Shown here: piece by piece, positions 50,124-58,671 of the stretch
Layout of the letters: every line of letters starts with the position of its first letter
How positions within the stretch are numbered: the stretch's first letter is position 1
NCBI RefSeq assembly: GCF_017355955.1
Contig: NZ_JAFFID010000001.1
Location: 682,001-746,000 of the forward strand
Reading direction: 5' to 3'
Length of the DNA stretch: 64,000 nt
Origin: Sabulibacter ruber
GTDB lineage: Bacteria > Bacteroidota > Bacteroidia > Cytophagales > Hymenobacteraceae
Notes under the pieces: generated by a model
The model's input: the letters and a program-made list of their open reading frames with translations, nothing else
The model's database searches: none
Told to the model about the DNA's origin: nothing
Made by a program: the position numbers and the translations under genes

Positions 50124-50543
50124 ATGTTCGTGAGACTTCTATTCTCTTTTTTAATTGCACTGGTTGCATCTAGCGCCTTCGGACAAACAAAAGTCCTGAC
50201 TGGAAGAATTATCGACGAACATTTCGAACCGCTTTCCAAGACGGTGATACAGACAATTGACTCGACAATCACCACACGGGCTGACAATGACGGATACTTC
50301 AGGATTGAAGTCCCAGCGACCACCTCTAGATTAGTTGCCTGGTATATCGGATTTGAAACTGACACCTTCAACATTGAAGACAAATGTCACCTGAACATGA
50401 TACTTCTTGACGACGTGAAAATAGAGTTCCAGACAGTTGAAGAAGCAATGAAGTTCGAGAAGAGAAGAAAAAAGGACACAAAACCGCTCTATAAAGAAGC
50501 CATAAGGAGAGGAATTTTAAAAGAAGAAAAATCCTGTAGCTAA
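50124..50543 (+). CDS. Exported carboxypeptidase-regulatory-like domain protein (cassette gene 1)
   Basis: The 139-residue protein has a signal peptide (LLFSFLIALVASSAFGQ) and one beta-sandwich domain of the CarboxypepD_reg type (VLTGRIIDEHFEPLSKTVIQT ... DNDGYFRIEVPA ... WYIGFETDTFNI), followed by a Lys/Arg-rich helical tail. Such single-domain exported proteins are usually orphans of unknown role. Its TAA stop lies inside the left end of the attC site that follows, and it starts 15 bases after the preceding core site, a compact cassette arrangement. Confidence 0.75.
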   Translation: MFVRLLFSFLIALVASSAFGQTKVLTGRIIDEHFEPLSKTVIQTIDSTITTRADNDGYFRIEVPATTSRLVAWYIGFETDTFNIEDKCHLNMILLDDVKIEFQTVEEAMKFEKRRKKDTKPLYKEAIRRGILKEEKSCS

Positions 50544-50606
50544 CACTGTATAAACGGCAGCTTCGGCCGACGGCCTCGCCGGCGTTTAGGCAAGTACGTT
50601 AGGTGC
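50536..50606 (+). other. Integron attC site (attC 1)
   Basis: This is a 71-base site. The left inverse core GTAGCTAAC (50536-50544) and right core GTTAGGTGC (50598-50606) flank paired inner arms TAAACG and CGTTTA and a GC-rich centre (GGCCGACGGCC). Length, RYYYAAC/GTTRRRY-like ends and limited inner conservation match integron attC sites. Confidence 0.8.
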
Positions 50607-50639
50607 GAGCTTGAATCAAAACACTAAAAGAATAAAGCC

Positions 50640-50984
50640 TTGTTAGAATCACTTGATGAAGACTTCTGTAGTGCATTAGAATACCGACTAACCCGAATTT
50701 TCAGAGAAAGTGACCAAAAAGAAATTAGAAGTCTTTGGTGTGACGGAATTTCTCCAGGAATAGAGACAAACGACAATCCGATTGACTCCAGAAGAATACG
50801 AACAAAAGCATGGATTGGAAAAGACGGACAAGAAGAATTTTCAATGACAATTTTGCTCGGAGAAGAAGCAATAGTGAAATTCTTAAATGGAGGAAGCTTG
50901 ATTGACTCTATTCCAAGAGAAGAAACCAAAGACTGGATGGATATTGATACGGAAGGAAGAACTGTAACAGTACAACTAAATTAA
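50640..50984 (+). CDS. Hypothetical protein (cassette gene 2)
   Basis: The 114-residue soluble acidic protein starts at TTG (reading LESLDEDFCSALEYRL); no ATG is suitably placed. It has no signal peptide. A helical start leads to mixed strands (IRSLWCDGISPGIE, TKAWIGKDGQEEFSMTILLG) and an end rich in Asp and Thr. I recognise no family, which is normal for cassette-borne genes. It lies between two attC sites, 33 bases after one and 9 before the other, and fills the cassette. Confidence 0.6.
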   Translation: MLESLDEDFCSALEYRLTRIFRESDQKEIRSLWCDGISPGIETNDNPIDSRRIRTKAWIGKDGQEEFSMTILLGEEAIVKFLNGGSLIDSIPREETKDWMDIDTEGRTVTVQLN

Positions 50985-50993
50985 GAAAAGCCT

Positions 50994-51064
50994 GCTCCTA
51001 ACCACGTGTAAACGCCTGCTAGGCCGATGGCCGTCGCCGGAATTTACACCAGTTCGTTGGGGAT
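50994..51064 (+). other. Integron attC site (attC 2)
   Basis: This is a 71-base site from GCTCCTAAC (50994-51002) to GTTGGGGAT (51056-51064). Inner arms TGTAAA and TTTACA pair, and the centre reads GCCGATGGCCGTCGCC. The left end matches the reverse complement of the previous core (GTTAGGTGC) at eight of nine positions, the cassette-end rule. Confidence 0.8.
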
Positions 51065-51119
51065 AATTTTGTAATAATAATTCTCCACGGATGATCAAAG
51101 ACCAATAAGAAGTATTCAA

Positions 51120-51476
51120 ATGAGCGAGATCAATAAAGCAATTTTACAAAAGGCAAATGCAGCGATTATCAAGGGTGACAATGAAGGTTTTCTTTCTTAT
51201 TGCACGGAAGACACCAAGTGGGTATTTATAGGCGATAAGACTTTGGAGGGCAAGGACGCCGTTCGAAACTACATGGCAACGGCTTATAAGGAACCTCCAA
51301 GGTTTATAGTTGAAAACTTAATTGCTGAAGGTGATTTTCTTACTGCTGTCGGCACAATCAAAATGGAAAACGAGCAAGGCCAAATGGTTGGCTATTCTTA
51401 CTGCGACGTTTGGCGATTTAAAGATGGTAAGATGGCTGAATTGAAAGCCTTTGTCATTGAAACCAAGTCAACATGA
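51120..51476 (+). CDS. NTF2/SnoaL-like protein (possible cassette gene 3)
   Basis: The 118-residue cytoplasmic protein has the nuclear-transport-factor-2-like cone fold. An N-terminal helix (LQKANAAIIKGDNEGFLSYC) precedes TKWVFIGDKTLEGKDAVRNYM, then strands VENLIAEGDFLTAVGTIKM and YCDVWRFKDGKMAELKAFV. Members are small enzymes or ligand binders; the reaction is unknown. It follows attC 2 by 55 bases. No attC site is recognised after it, so it is either the last, incomplete cassette or host DNA next to the array. Confidence 0.75.
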   Translation: MSEINKAILQKANAAIIKGDNEGFLSYCTEDTKWVFIGDKTLEGKDAVRNYMATAYKEPPRFIVENLIAEGDFLTAVGTIKMENEQGQMVGYSYCDVWRFKDGKMAELKAFVIETKST

Positions 51477-51773
51477 GAATACAAGTTCTGACAAATAGCT
51501 GAAAGCTAGACCTACAAGTAATTGCCAGTTGAAGAGTCTATATATTGCATCGATCAGCAGTTGTTATTCCATACTTTCTGATATGGTTTAAATCAGCAAG
51601 AAACTACCGTCAACAGTGCATTGCTACAAGTGTGGCAGTAGGGAGAAAATACCAGGTTAGTTGAACGGTTGGACTTTGATGCTCTTTCATAGCACATCAT
51701 GTTCAGTCCTTACCCTGTGCTGTGTGGCTTACGTTACCATAAGTAACCCTTGCAACTTCTTCCTTGAAAGGAA
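51477..51773. other. Intergenic region of 297 bases, nothing recognised
   Basis: It separates the cassette array from the acyl-CoA synthetase gene. I see no ORF with coding character, no attC site and no clear promoter box. It is AT-rich with short repeats such as CAGTTG. Confidence 0.5.
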
Positions 51774-53570
51774 ATGACCATATACCTTCTTCTAGCTATT
51801 ATCATAGGATACTTGGTTTTTGTAGCCATCCGGATAGGCCTTCATCAACGTCTTCCGCTTGCGCTTGGCCCTATTTCTCTGGAGTTGATTCCTGATCGAG
51901 CAGCAAAAAAATATGGAGAAAGTCCTCTCTTCACAATAGATAAACCCTGCCACTGGGAGATTGAAGCCCTCAAACCTCGTTATAATGATCCCTTGGCCTG
52001 GAGCGCAAAACGTATTCAATCCACTGCAGGGATGCTTGCCTCCCTCCTACAGCACCAATTCAATCTCCAGTATGGCGAGCGCGTTGCCATCTTTAAGCAG
52101 AACCACTTTGATATTCATCTTTTTACGATGTCCATCATCCGGGCCGGGGGTATTGCATGTCCGGTAAATGGAAAGCTGACCATAAATGATTTTGAGCCTT
52201 ATTTGGCTAATTTATCGGCTACTATCCTCATTACAGATAGCGCGGCAATCTTCAGGTTCCTACAAGGCAGTATGAATTTTGGATGCTGCAGAAAGCTAAT
52301 TATTGCAGAAAAAAGAGCCTTAAATTCAGAGACCGAGTCTACTGCGTTAGAGGAGCAAATGGCGCGTAGGTATCCAGATATTCAACTCTACTGGTTAGAG
52401 GAGGCGATTTTGTCTGTTCACAAAGAAAGTCCGGCCGTTCCCAGGGGAAAGGATGATCCCTTGTATCTGGTCCATTCATCCGGGACCACGGGTTTCCCCA
52501 AAGCGGTTATTCTAAAAAATGGTCCTCAAGCTCATGCCGTCCGCGGATGGCTTTGTTATGTGCACCTGTCCCGTACCTGGGATAAAGGGTTTGGCGCCGT
52601 ACCTAATAATCATCAGGCGGTCATTCTTTCGTTTAACAGCCTGCTTCTGCTAGGATTCCCTGTCCATTGGAGCAGCAGCTATGACCATCAGGACTTCAAT
52701 GCGGAGGAAGTAATGAGAACCTTGGCGGCAGGGAAGTTTACAGGGTATTTTGGATTTCCTGTTACCTACACCCAACTAAAAGAAGTTCCAACAGAAAAGT
52801 ATGATTTAAGCGCCATGCGAATTTGGGGCTCTACCGCTGATGCTAGCCATGAAGTGATTCAGCGCAAGTTTGTCTCTATTGGGAATGCATTCAAAGCATT
52901 TGGTATTCCCTTGAAGGGTTCTATTTATTTGGATGCACAGGGATCCAGTGAAGTAGGCACACCCTCTGTCATCCGGTATATCACCAGGTACACCAATACA
53001 TTTGACCGCAGAATAGGACGGATTGGCTCCACTCCTTTTGGCCCCAAAATAAGAATTGTAAAGGAAAACGGAGAGAAAGTAAAAAGAGGAGAAGTTGGTA
53101 AACTAGAGGTAAAAGGAAAAACTGTTTTTGCGGGTTATTGGAACAACCATGCATTAACGTATGAAGCTATCCATGACAATTGGTTTTTTACCGGAGATGT
53201 AGTCCGCTTAAACAAAGATGGACACCTTATCCAATTGGACCGGTTAGTAGATGTCATTCATACCAGCAACGGAGAGGTGTACAGCCTGCCTATTGAAGAA
53301 AAATTACACAAGCATCCTGCTGTCTATGATATTTGTGTATATGCTCACCTGCAGCCAGATGGCACCTATTTGCCTGCGGTAGCTGCTGCTCTTAAAGTGA
53401 AAAATAGTATTGACAATAATCTACTTCTACATGAATTCAATCAGATGCTAGAAGAGAAAGAAAAGTTATGTCGCTGTGAAATCATGGAGTGGTCTGAATT
53501 TCCTATTGGTGTGACTGGAAAAACATTAAAAAGAGTTTTCCGGAATAGAAGTGAGCAGATGACGAATTGA
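51774..53570 (+). CDS. AMP-binding (acyl-CoA synthetase-like) protein with N-terminal membrane helix
   Basis: The 598-residue adenylate-forming enzyme has an N-terminal hydrophobic helix (IYLLLAIIIGYLVFVAI) that probably anchors it in the membrane. The signature P-loop is LVHSSGTTGFPKAVIL near residue 237. Later motifs are YLDAQGSSEVGTPS (A5-like), WFFTGDVVRLNKDGHLIQLDR near 470-490 and the C-terminal lysine in GVTGKTLKRVF, equivalent to the GK motif. It resembles long-chain or fatty-acid-type ligases; the substrate is not deducible. It is moderately AT-rich and stands alone. Confidence 0.82.
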   Translation: MTIYLLLAIIIGYLVFVAIRIGLHQRLPLALGPISLELIPDRAAKKYGESPLFTIDKPCHWEIEALKPRYNDPLAWSAKRIQSTAGMLASLLQHQFNLQYGERVAIFKQNHFDIHLFTMSIIRAGGIACPVNGKLTINDFEPYLANLSATILITDSAAIFRFLQGSMNFGCCRKLIIAEKRALNSETESTALEEQMARRYPDIQLYWLEEAILSVHKESPAVPRGKDDPLYLVHSSGTTGFPKAVILKNGPQAHAVRGWLCYVHLSRTWDKGFGAVPNNHQAVILSFNSLLLLGFPVHWSSSYDHQDFNAEEVMRTLAAGKFTGYFGFPVTYTQLKEVPTEKYDLSAMRIWGSTADASHEVIQRKFVSIGNAFKAFGIPLKGSIYLDAQGSSEVGTPSVIRYITRYTNTFDRRIGRIGSTPFGPKIRIVKENGEKVKRGEVGKLEVKGKTVFAGYWNNHALTYEAIHDNWFFTGDVVRLNKDGHLIQLDRLVDVIHTSNGEVYSLPIEEKLHKHPAVYDICVYAHLQPDGTYLPAVAAALKVKNSIDNNLLLHEFNQMLEEKEKLCRCEIMEWSEFPIGVTGKTLKRVFRNRSEQMTN

Positions 53571-53903
53571 TTTTAAGAAAATATAATACGGTGAAAGCAA
53601 CCTGTTTACAGCCAGGAAAATACCAGCACTATCAGTTGCCATTAACACCAAATCATTTAGAATTTATATCAGATTTAAAGCAACTCGAAAGTCGGCCTTT
53701 AAAAGAATTTGGAGATTCAGTTCTTTAGTGATTTAATATGATAAAAAGTATAAAGCTTTTTTGTAATCAATTTCTAGACTGAAAGTGATTGAAATACTAA
53801 AACTCCTTTACTTGCATCCAAGCAACAGCCTTGATAACTTCAATTCAAAGTAACTACCAAAACCTGGCGAAAAGAAAAGGAAAACTGGATAGATTGAACT
53901 AGC
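53571..53903. other. Intergenic region of 333 bases with a weak 45-codon ORF
   Basis: A GTG-started frame at 53591-53728 encodes a 45-residue polar peptide (start KATCLQPGKYQHYQLP, end LKEFGDSVL) that looks somewhat protein-like, but nothing supports expression. The rest is AT-rich with no recognised element. Confidence 0.3.
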
Positions 53904-54281
53904 ATGAAACCAACACCCGAGCACGATGCCCGAATGGCCAGCATGACCTTTGCCTCGGTCTACCCGCACTATGTCACCAAAGTGGAGCGCAAAGGCCTCA
54001 CCAAAGAGGAACTTCACCAGGTTATTGCCTGGCTCACGGGGTATGATGACCAGAAGCTGCAGGAACTGGTGAACGAGAAAGCTACGTTTGAGACCTTCTT
54101 CCGGGAGGCCAACCTTAACCCCAACGCCCACCTGATTACCGGCACCATCTGCGGCTATAAGGTAGAGGAGATTGAAAATCCTTTGACCCAGCAGGTCCGG
54201 TACCTGGACAAACTGGTAGACGAACTGGCCAAGGGTAAAAAGCTGGAGAAGATTCTGCGCCAGGGCAAAGCTGGAGGGTGA
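53904..54281 (+). CDS. DUF2200 family protein
   Basis: The 125-residue helical protein matches DUF2200 along its length: MTFASVYPHYVTKVERKGLTKEELHQVIAWLTGYD, FFREANLNPNAHLITGTICGYKVEEIENP and QVRYLDKLVDELAKGKKLEKIL. The family is widespread, cytoplasmic and uncharacterised. Here composition returns to that of the core genome, so this gene marks the right boundary of the accessory region. It is a single-gene unit. Confidence 0.88.
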   Translation: MKPTPEHDARMASMTFASVYPHYVTKVERKGLTKEELHQVIAWLTGYDDQKLQELVNEKATFETFFREANLNPNAHLITGTICGYKVEEIENPLTQQVRYLDKLVDELAKGKKLEKILRQGKAGG

Positions 54282-54359
54282 AATATCTGCAGCTTTTCTC
54301 TATTTTACCTTCTGGTAAACAAGGCAGAAAACGCTTTATCCTAACCCCTTATCCTTGGT

Positions 54360-54827
54360 ATGTCAGCAGAACCTATTCCCTCCTCCCTCACTGAGTGCGA
54401 GATTGTCAGCACCCGCGTGTTCAAGGGCTCTAAAGAGCAGGTTTTCTCGGCCTGGTCAGACCCAAAGAATTTACAGAACTGGTGGGGTCCGGCGGGGTTT
54501 ACCAATACGTTTCATGAGTTTGATTTCAGGCCCGGCGGAAAATGGCGTTTCACCATGCACGGCCCCGAGAAAGGAAACTACCAGAATGAATGTGAGTTCC
54601 TCAAGATAGACGCTCCATCTCTTATTCACTGGAAACGACACTCTCAACCGCTATTCCAGGTACTGGTCTTATTTGAAACAGTCACCGCCAGCACTACCCG
54701 CGTCACTTTTAAGATGCTTTTTGACACCGAGAAAGAGTGTCTGAAAATCAAAAAATTTGCGGTAGACAAGAACGAAGAGAACTTTGACAAATTAGAGGTA
54801 CAATTAACCAGGATGGCTGCTATCTAA
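54360..54827 (+). CDS. SRPBCC / AHSA1-domain protein
   Basis: The 155-residue protein belongs to the AHSA1 (Aha1 C-terminal-like) branch of the SRPBCC superfamily: VFKGSKEQVFSAWSDPKNLQNWWGPAGFTNTFHEFDFRPGGKWRF is diagnostic, as is the closing helix. Members are hydrophobic-pocket proteins of diverse or unknown ligand. No signal peptide. It is unrelated in detail to the two SRPBCC paralogues at 47407 and 56268. It lies 78 bases after the DUF2200 gene. Confidence 0.85.
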   Translation: MSAEPIPSSLTECEIVSTRVFKGSKEQVFSAWSDPKNLQNWWGPAGFTNTFHEFDFRPGGKWRFTMHGPEKGNYQNECEFLKIDAPSLIHWKRHSQPLFQVLVLFETVTASTTRVTFKMLFDTEKECLKIKKFAVDKNEENFDKLEVQLTRMAAI

Positions 54828-54899
54828 TACCAGTTCCTATTTCCTATCTTGCCATTTTATAACCCAATTCATACTCATAGCCTATCATTATACCTTTAC

Positions 54900-56177
54900 A
54901 TGAATTCTTTTAAGTACAAGCTTGCCCTTTCCCTTTTATCCTTTACGTTCCTTTTCTCAGAAGCAAAAGCCCAGACAGATTTCAGGCCTGGTTACATTAT
55001 CACGCTACAGGGTGATACGGTAAAAGGCTTCCTCAATTACCGGAGCGATATAGCCAATGCCAAAAACTGCATCTTCAAAAAAGAGCAGGATCAGGACAAA
55101 GTAACCTACACCCCTGAGCAAATCAAGGCCTACCGGTTTCAGGAGGGCAAGTATTATCTGTCAAGCCATACGTTTCCTTATAAAGTAGCCAATCAGGCGT
55201 TTATTGAGGCGGCCTCGCAGGGGCTGGTAAGTGTCTATTACTACAAAGAAGAGGGCAAGAATCATTATTACGTGGCTAAGGGCACGCAAATAGTGGAACT
55301 GGACCATCATGAAAAATATGCGGGTACCCTACAGAATACCGGCTATGAGCAGGAACGAGCCGCTCCCGAGAAGTTCAGGGGTCAGTTGAAGTATCTGATG
55401 TGGGATCAGCCCTCCCTATTCCCTAAAATCGAGCGAACTTCCTGCACCACCAAAGACCTGGTTTCCCTCGCGAAGGAATACCAGAAGCTTAGTTTCCCTT
55501 CTCAGGAGTATGTACAGTTTGAGAAACAGACCTCCAGAGGAATCAAAACTAAAGTTGGGGTATTTGTAGCGGGAGGTCTCTCCACTCTGGATTCTCCGCC
55601 CTACAACATGTATATCAGCGATTATGACGTCAGGAAATACCTGGATTTTAAATCAAGCTTCACCTATGAAGTGGGTGCTCTGGTTGATTTAAGCCTGAAT
55701 TTTATAGGCGAAAATAAATACTTCCTCCAGCTCGCCCCTGCCCTCAACCTTTCTGAATACAAATCACAAAAAGAAGTAGCCATTTACCCCCTGGTTTACA
55801 GCTACAAAACAAACATCCAGTTCACCACCCTTAAACTGCCCTTGCTGTTCAAGTATTCCTTCTACCGAAGTAACGCCTCGGTTTTGCCCTACCTCAAATT
55901 TGGGCCGGGGTTTGACATCTATTTAAGTCAGAAAGGAAATTATGAATATACGGCAGTTCCCCAGGATGGCCCGGCAAGTCAGGCCACGGTTCACAGACAG
56001 TCTCTAAACACCAACTATGAAGATAAACCCATCATGTTTTATTTCATTGGCGGGGCAGGGATTGACATCAAAACCGGGAAAAAGCCCCTATCGCTTGGGG
56101 TGACTTATAAAACCGGAGAAGGCCCGTTAGACAGCGGTAGATCTGATGTTCAATTTCAGGTTGGATTCTTATTTTAA
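54900..56177 (+). CDS. Exported outer-membrane beta-barrel protein (porin family-like)
   Basis: The 425-residue product has a signal peptide (LALSLLSFTFLFSEAKAQ). The N-terminal half contains PGYIITLQGDTVKGFLNYR, a pattern common at the start of Bacteroidota exported proteins, and a mixed domain up to about residue 220. The C-terminal half (about 235-425) looks like an 8- to 10-strand barrel with alternating hydrophobic residues, ending DVQFQVGFLF with a terminal Phe. Function unknown. The start at MNSFKYKLAL is chosen over an upstream frame start that would precede the signal. Confidence 0.75.
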   Translation: MNSFKYKLALSLLSFTFLFSEAKAQTDFRPGYIITLQGDTVKGFLNYRSDIANAKNCIFKKEQDQDKVTYTPEQIKAYRFQEGKYYLSSHTFPYKVANQAFIEAASQGLVSVYYYKEEGKNHYYVAKGTQIVELDHHEKYAGTLQNTGYEQERAAPEKFRGQLKYLMWDQPSLFPKIERTSCTTKDLVSLAKEYQKLSFPSQEYVQFEKQTSRGIKTKVGVFVAGGLSTLDSPPYNMYISDYDVRKYLDFKSSFTYEVGALVDLSLNFIGENKYFLQLAPALNLSEYKSQKEVAIYPLVYSYKTNIQFTTLKLPLLFKYSFYRSNASVLPYLKFGPGFDIYLSQKGNYEYTAVPQDGPASQATVHRQSLNTNYEDKPIMFYFIGGAGIDIKTGKKPLSLGVTYKTGEGPLDSGRSDVQFQVGFLF

Positions 56178-56267
56178 TATTTCCTGCTATCAGTTAATAA
56201 AGAGCTGAACTTCAAAACCTTCTTTAGACTAAGTAGAATTTTAGGAAAAAGCAGCCTCTATTCATAC

Positions 56268-56765
56268 ATGCCTATCCTCACGCTCACTTCCATTATTCAG
56301 GCACCAATTGAAGTCTGTTTTGACCTGGCTAGGAGTGTTGATTTGCATCAGGTTTCTACCGCCCATACAAAGGAGAAAGCAATCAAAGGTGTGGTAGCAG
56401 GCATGATGGAGATAGGAGATTCCGTCACGTGGGAAGCAAACCACCTGGGCATCCGGCAACGGCTGAGCAGCCAGATTACGGCTTATGAGCGGCCTCATTT
56501 CTTTGCAGACGAAATGCTCACCGGCGCTTTCAAAAGCTTTAGGCATGAGCACAGGTTTGAGGCCTTATCTGGAGAGGCTACGTGCATGACCGATGTGTTC
56601 CACTATACCTCGCCTTTGGGTTTGCTGGGCAAGCTGGCAGATTACCTTTTTCTAAAGCAGTACATGACGCACCTGCTTTCTGAGCGGAACCGGGTCATCA
56701 AAGAAGTGGCCGAAAACGGCAAGTGGCAGGAGATGCTCGCCATTCAAAAGCAGGTCGTGCTGTAA
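56268..56765 (+). CDS. SRPBCC-family protein, paralogue of 47407-47913
   Basis: The 165-residue protein is almost collinear with the product at 47407, with shared blocks CFDLxRSVDLHQVSTA, EKAIKGVVAG, GDSVTWEA and DEMLTGAFKSFRH and an identical end of the helix before the last ten residues. The nucleotide sequences are also clearly similar, so the duplication is fairly recent. Same strand, 8.9 kb apart, with the accessory genes between. Ligand and function unknown. Confidence 0.78.
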   Translation: MPILTLTSIIQAPIEVCFDLARSVDLHQVSTAHTKEKAIKGVVAGMMEIGDSVTWEANHLGIRQRLSSQITAYERPHFFADEMLTGAFKSFRHEHRFEALSGEATCMTDVFHYTSPLGLLGKLADYLFLKQYMTHLLSERNRVIKEVAENGKWQEMLAIQKQVVL

Positions 56766-56848
56766 ACTTCTGGTTTCGGCCTGATTTAAAGGAAATAACC
56801 TCAAAACACCTACCCCAGCCCCTACTCTCACCTTCCATCGTTTAACCC

Positions 56849-57571
56849 ATGAACCCGACCGCAGCTCTAAAAGCCATCCTTTCCAATCAGTATGTAAACG
56901 AAGACGAAGAAGAATATACGGTGGAGTTACTGCCCGGCATGAGGGAGACGGAACTGGCAGCTTTTAAGCGCAGACTTCCCAATCAGTTTCTTCCTCCTGA
57001 GATAGAGGAGCTGCTCAGGTTTTCTACCGGGTTTCTCTTTTCTGGCTTAGAAAAAATCAGGTTCGATGCCTTTGATGAGTTTGGCTTTGAAGAACTGTTT
57101 CCCCGTTCCATTCAATTAGCGGGGGATGGCTACGGTAACTTCTGGGTCTTAGACCTAGATGCCAAAGGGAACTGGGGACCGGTATACTATGTGTGCCATG
57201 ACCCGGCGGTAGTGGTGAAGCACTCCGATAGCCTGGCCCACTTTATCAAAGACGTAGATGAGTTTGGCAGATTAGGCAGTGCGTCAAAGATGGACAAAAT
57301 CCATGAGGAAAAGGTGTTCACCATCTGGGAAGCCGTACCAGAATTCACGGAGCAACACAAGGGTGACTTAGGCTTACCGCAAAGCTTTTTACAGACCCTG
57401 CCTGCGCAGTTCATGATTGCGGATTTAACGAAGCAGCCGGTAGGTACCGGTTTTGCCTGGGGTAAGTCTGGGGCCAATCCCGTAATTGTTCGGTTCGAGG
57501 ACAAACCTATCTGGGTTTTGGAAAGGAAAGCAAAGAAAGGCTTCCTCTCACGGCTTTTTGGAAGCAAGTAG
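56849..57571 (+). CDS. SMI1/KNR4 (SUKH)-domain protein
   Basis: The 240-residue cytoplasmic protein has a SUKH-type domain in its first two thirds: LPGMRETELAAFKRRLPNQFLPPEIEELLRFSTGF, then LAGDGYGNFWVLDL, where the GDGxGNxW motif is diagnostic. SUKH proteins often act as immunity proteins against contact-dependent toxins but also have housekeeping roles; no toxin gene is adjacent. The last third (EQHKGDLGLPQSF ... KKGFLSRLFGSK) is not part of the core domain. Confidence 0.82.
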   Translation: MNPTAALKAILSNQYVNEDEEEYTVELLPGMRETELAAFKRRLPNQFLPPEIEELLRFSTGFLFSGLEKIRFDAFDEFGFEELFPRSIQLAGDGYGNFWVLDLDAKGNWGPVYYVCHDPAVVVKHSDSLAHFIKDVDEFGRLGSASKMDKIHEEKVFTIWEAVPEFTEQHKGDLGLPQSFLQTLPAQFMIADLTKQPVGTGFAWGKSGANPVIVRFEDKPIWVLERKAKKGFLSRLFGSK

Positions 57572-58093
57572 TGTCTCCTGTCGGTACCCTTTTTGGTCTT
57601 GTTTTCTAAAAGAAGCCGCAAAACTCCCGTAACCCTGACTTGCTTATATTGAACTCCACACCCGGCCAACAACCCTGCAGCACCTACTCAGACGCTCCGT
57701 TTCACTGGGTCCTGTGGTCACTCAATTGGTTCTCAATTAAGAGCGATAGGTGCTTTACATCGCTTTCAAGAAGTGCTTTCCAATTTCCCCTGGAATTCTG
57801 ATTTCATTGCAGCAACCTTTTGGTTATGACAGGAATCTACAGGAAGAACAAAGGGATAGCCAAAAGAAAGGCACAAACTCCTCATGGTCTTTCAGGAGGG
57901 ATTATGCAAGAAGCCAAAACCACTAAGCTCTTCTGAATGGATCTCGGTGATACTTTTTTAAACTCTTCAAAATCTGTTTGGGATTACAGGGTTTTTGGCT
58001 AGTTGCCTGTCTGCTTAAGAAGTACCTACAAGCTTTCAGAAAAGGAAAGTTCTCTGGAGTACCGGCAGCTTTTTTCCAATTAGATATACGATC
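57572..58093. other. Intergenic region of 522 bases, no gene seen
   Basis: Apart from a decayed dispersed hairpin copy near 57583-57625 (TTTTTGGTC ... GCCGCAAAAC), I see no ORF with coding character, RNA gene or repeat in this gap. Its composition is intermediate. Confidence 0.5.
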
Positions 58094-58450
58094 ATGAACA
58101 TTACCATCACAGAAACCCAGGGCACTTCTTATGCTCTTTTAGAATCAGATAAAATAGAGATTTCTTCCACGCAGGATGCCTTGGACCTGATTGGCAACAG
58201 TGGCTACCTGGGCGCGCAGAAGGTGGTGGTGCGCCAGGAAAACCTCCACCCCGACTTCTTTGACCTTAAAACCAGACTGGCGGGCGAGATCCTGCAGAAG
58301 TTCTCTAATTACCAGATGCAGCTGGCCATTGTAGGAGACTTCTCCCAGTACACCAGCAAAAGCCTGCGTGATTTCATTTTTGAGAGTAACAAGCAAGGCC
58401 GAATCAGCTTTGTGAGCAGCCTGGAAGAAGCGCGGGAAAAACTAGCCTGA
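58094..58450 (+). CDS. DUF4180 family protein
   Basis: The 118-residue soluble protein matches DUF4180: ISSTQDALDLIGNSGYLGAQKVVVRQENLHPDFFDLKTRLAGEILQKF, then QLAIVGDFSQYTSKSLRDFIFESNKQGRISFVSSLEEA. The layout is alpha/beta and STAS-like. The family is uncharacterised and widespread. Single-gene unit, followed by an 18-bp inverted repeat. Confidence 0.88.
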   Translation: MNITITETQGTSYALLESDKIEISSTQDALDLIGNSGYLGAQKVVVRQENLHPDFFDLKTRLAGEILQKFSNYQMQLAIVGDFSQYTSKSLRDFIFESNKQGRISFVSSLEEAREKLA

Positions 58451-58531
58451 CCAGGTTTAGCGAAACCAACCACTGCCAGGCTAGTACACTCGCTATTTAC
58501 TGCCTGCCTCTGGTATAACAGCCCTAAAACA

Positions 58532-58576
58532 GAAGTGCTCCCTGTTCACTGGTAGTCCGTGAACAGGGAGCACTTC
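58532..58576. repeat. 18-bp inverted repeat between convergent genes
   Basis: GAAGTGCTCCCTGTTCAC (58532-58549) and GTGAACAGGGAGCACTTC (58559-58576) are perfect reverse complements with a nine-base loop. There is no T-run on either strand, so intrinsic termination is uncertain, although the convergent position suggests an end-of-transcript role. Confidence 0.75.
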
Positions 58577-58671
58577 CTATGAAAGAAGCTTACTTTGAGA
58601 GAATGATGATGCCTTGGCTATCGCCGCAGTGCTGTTTTAGACTAAACCAACTCCGGCAAACGGAGTGACTT

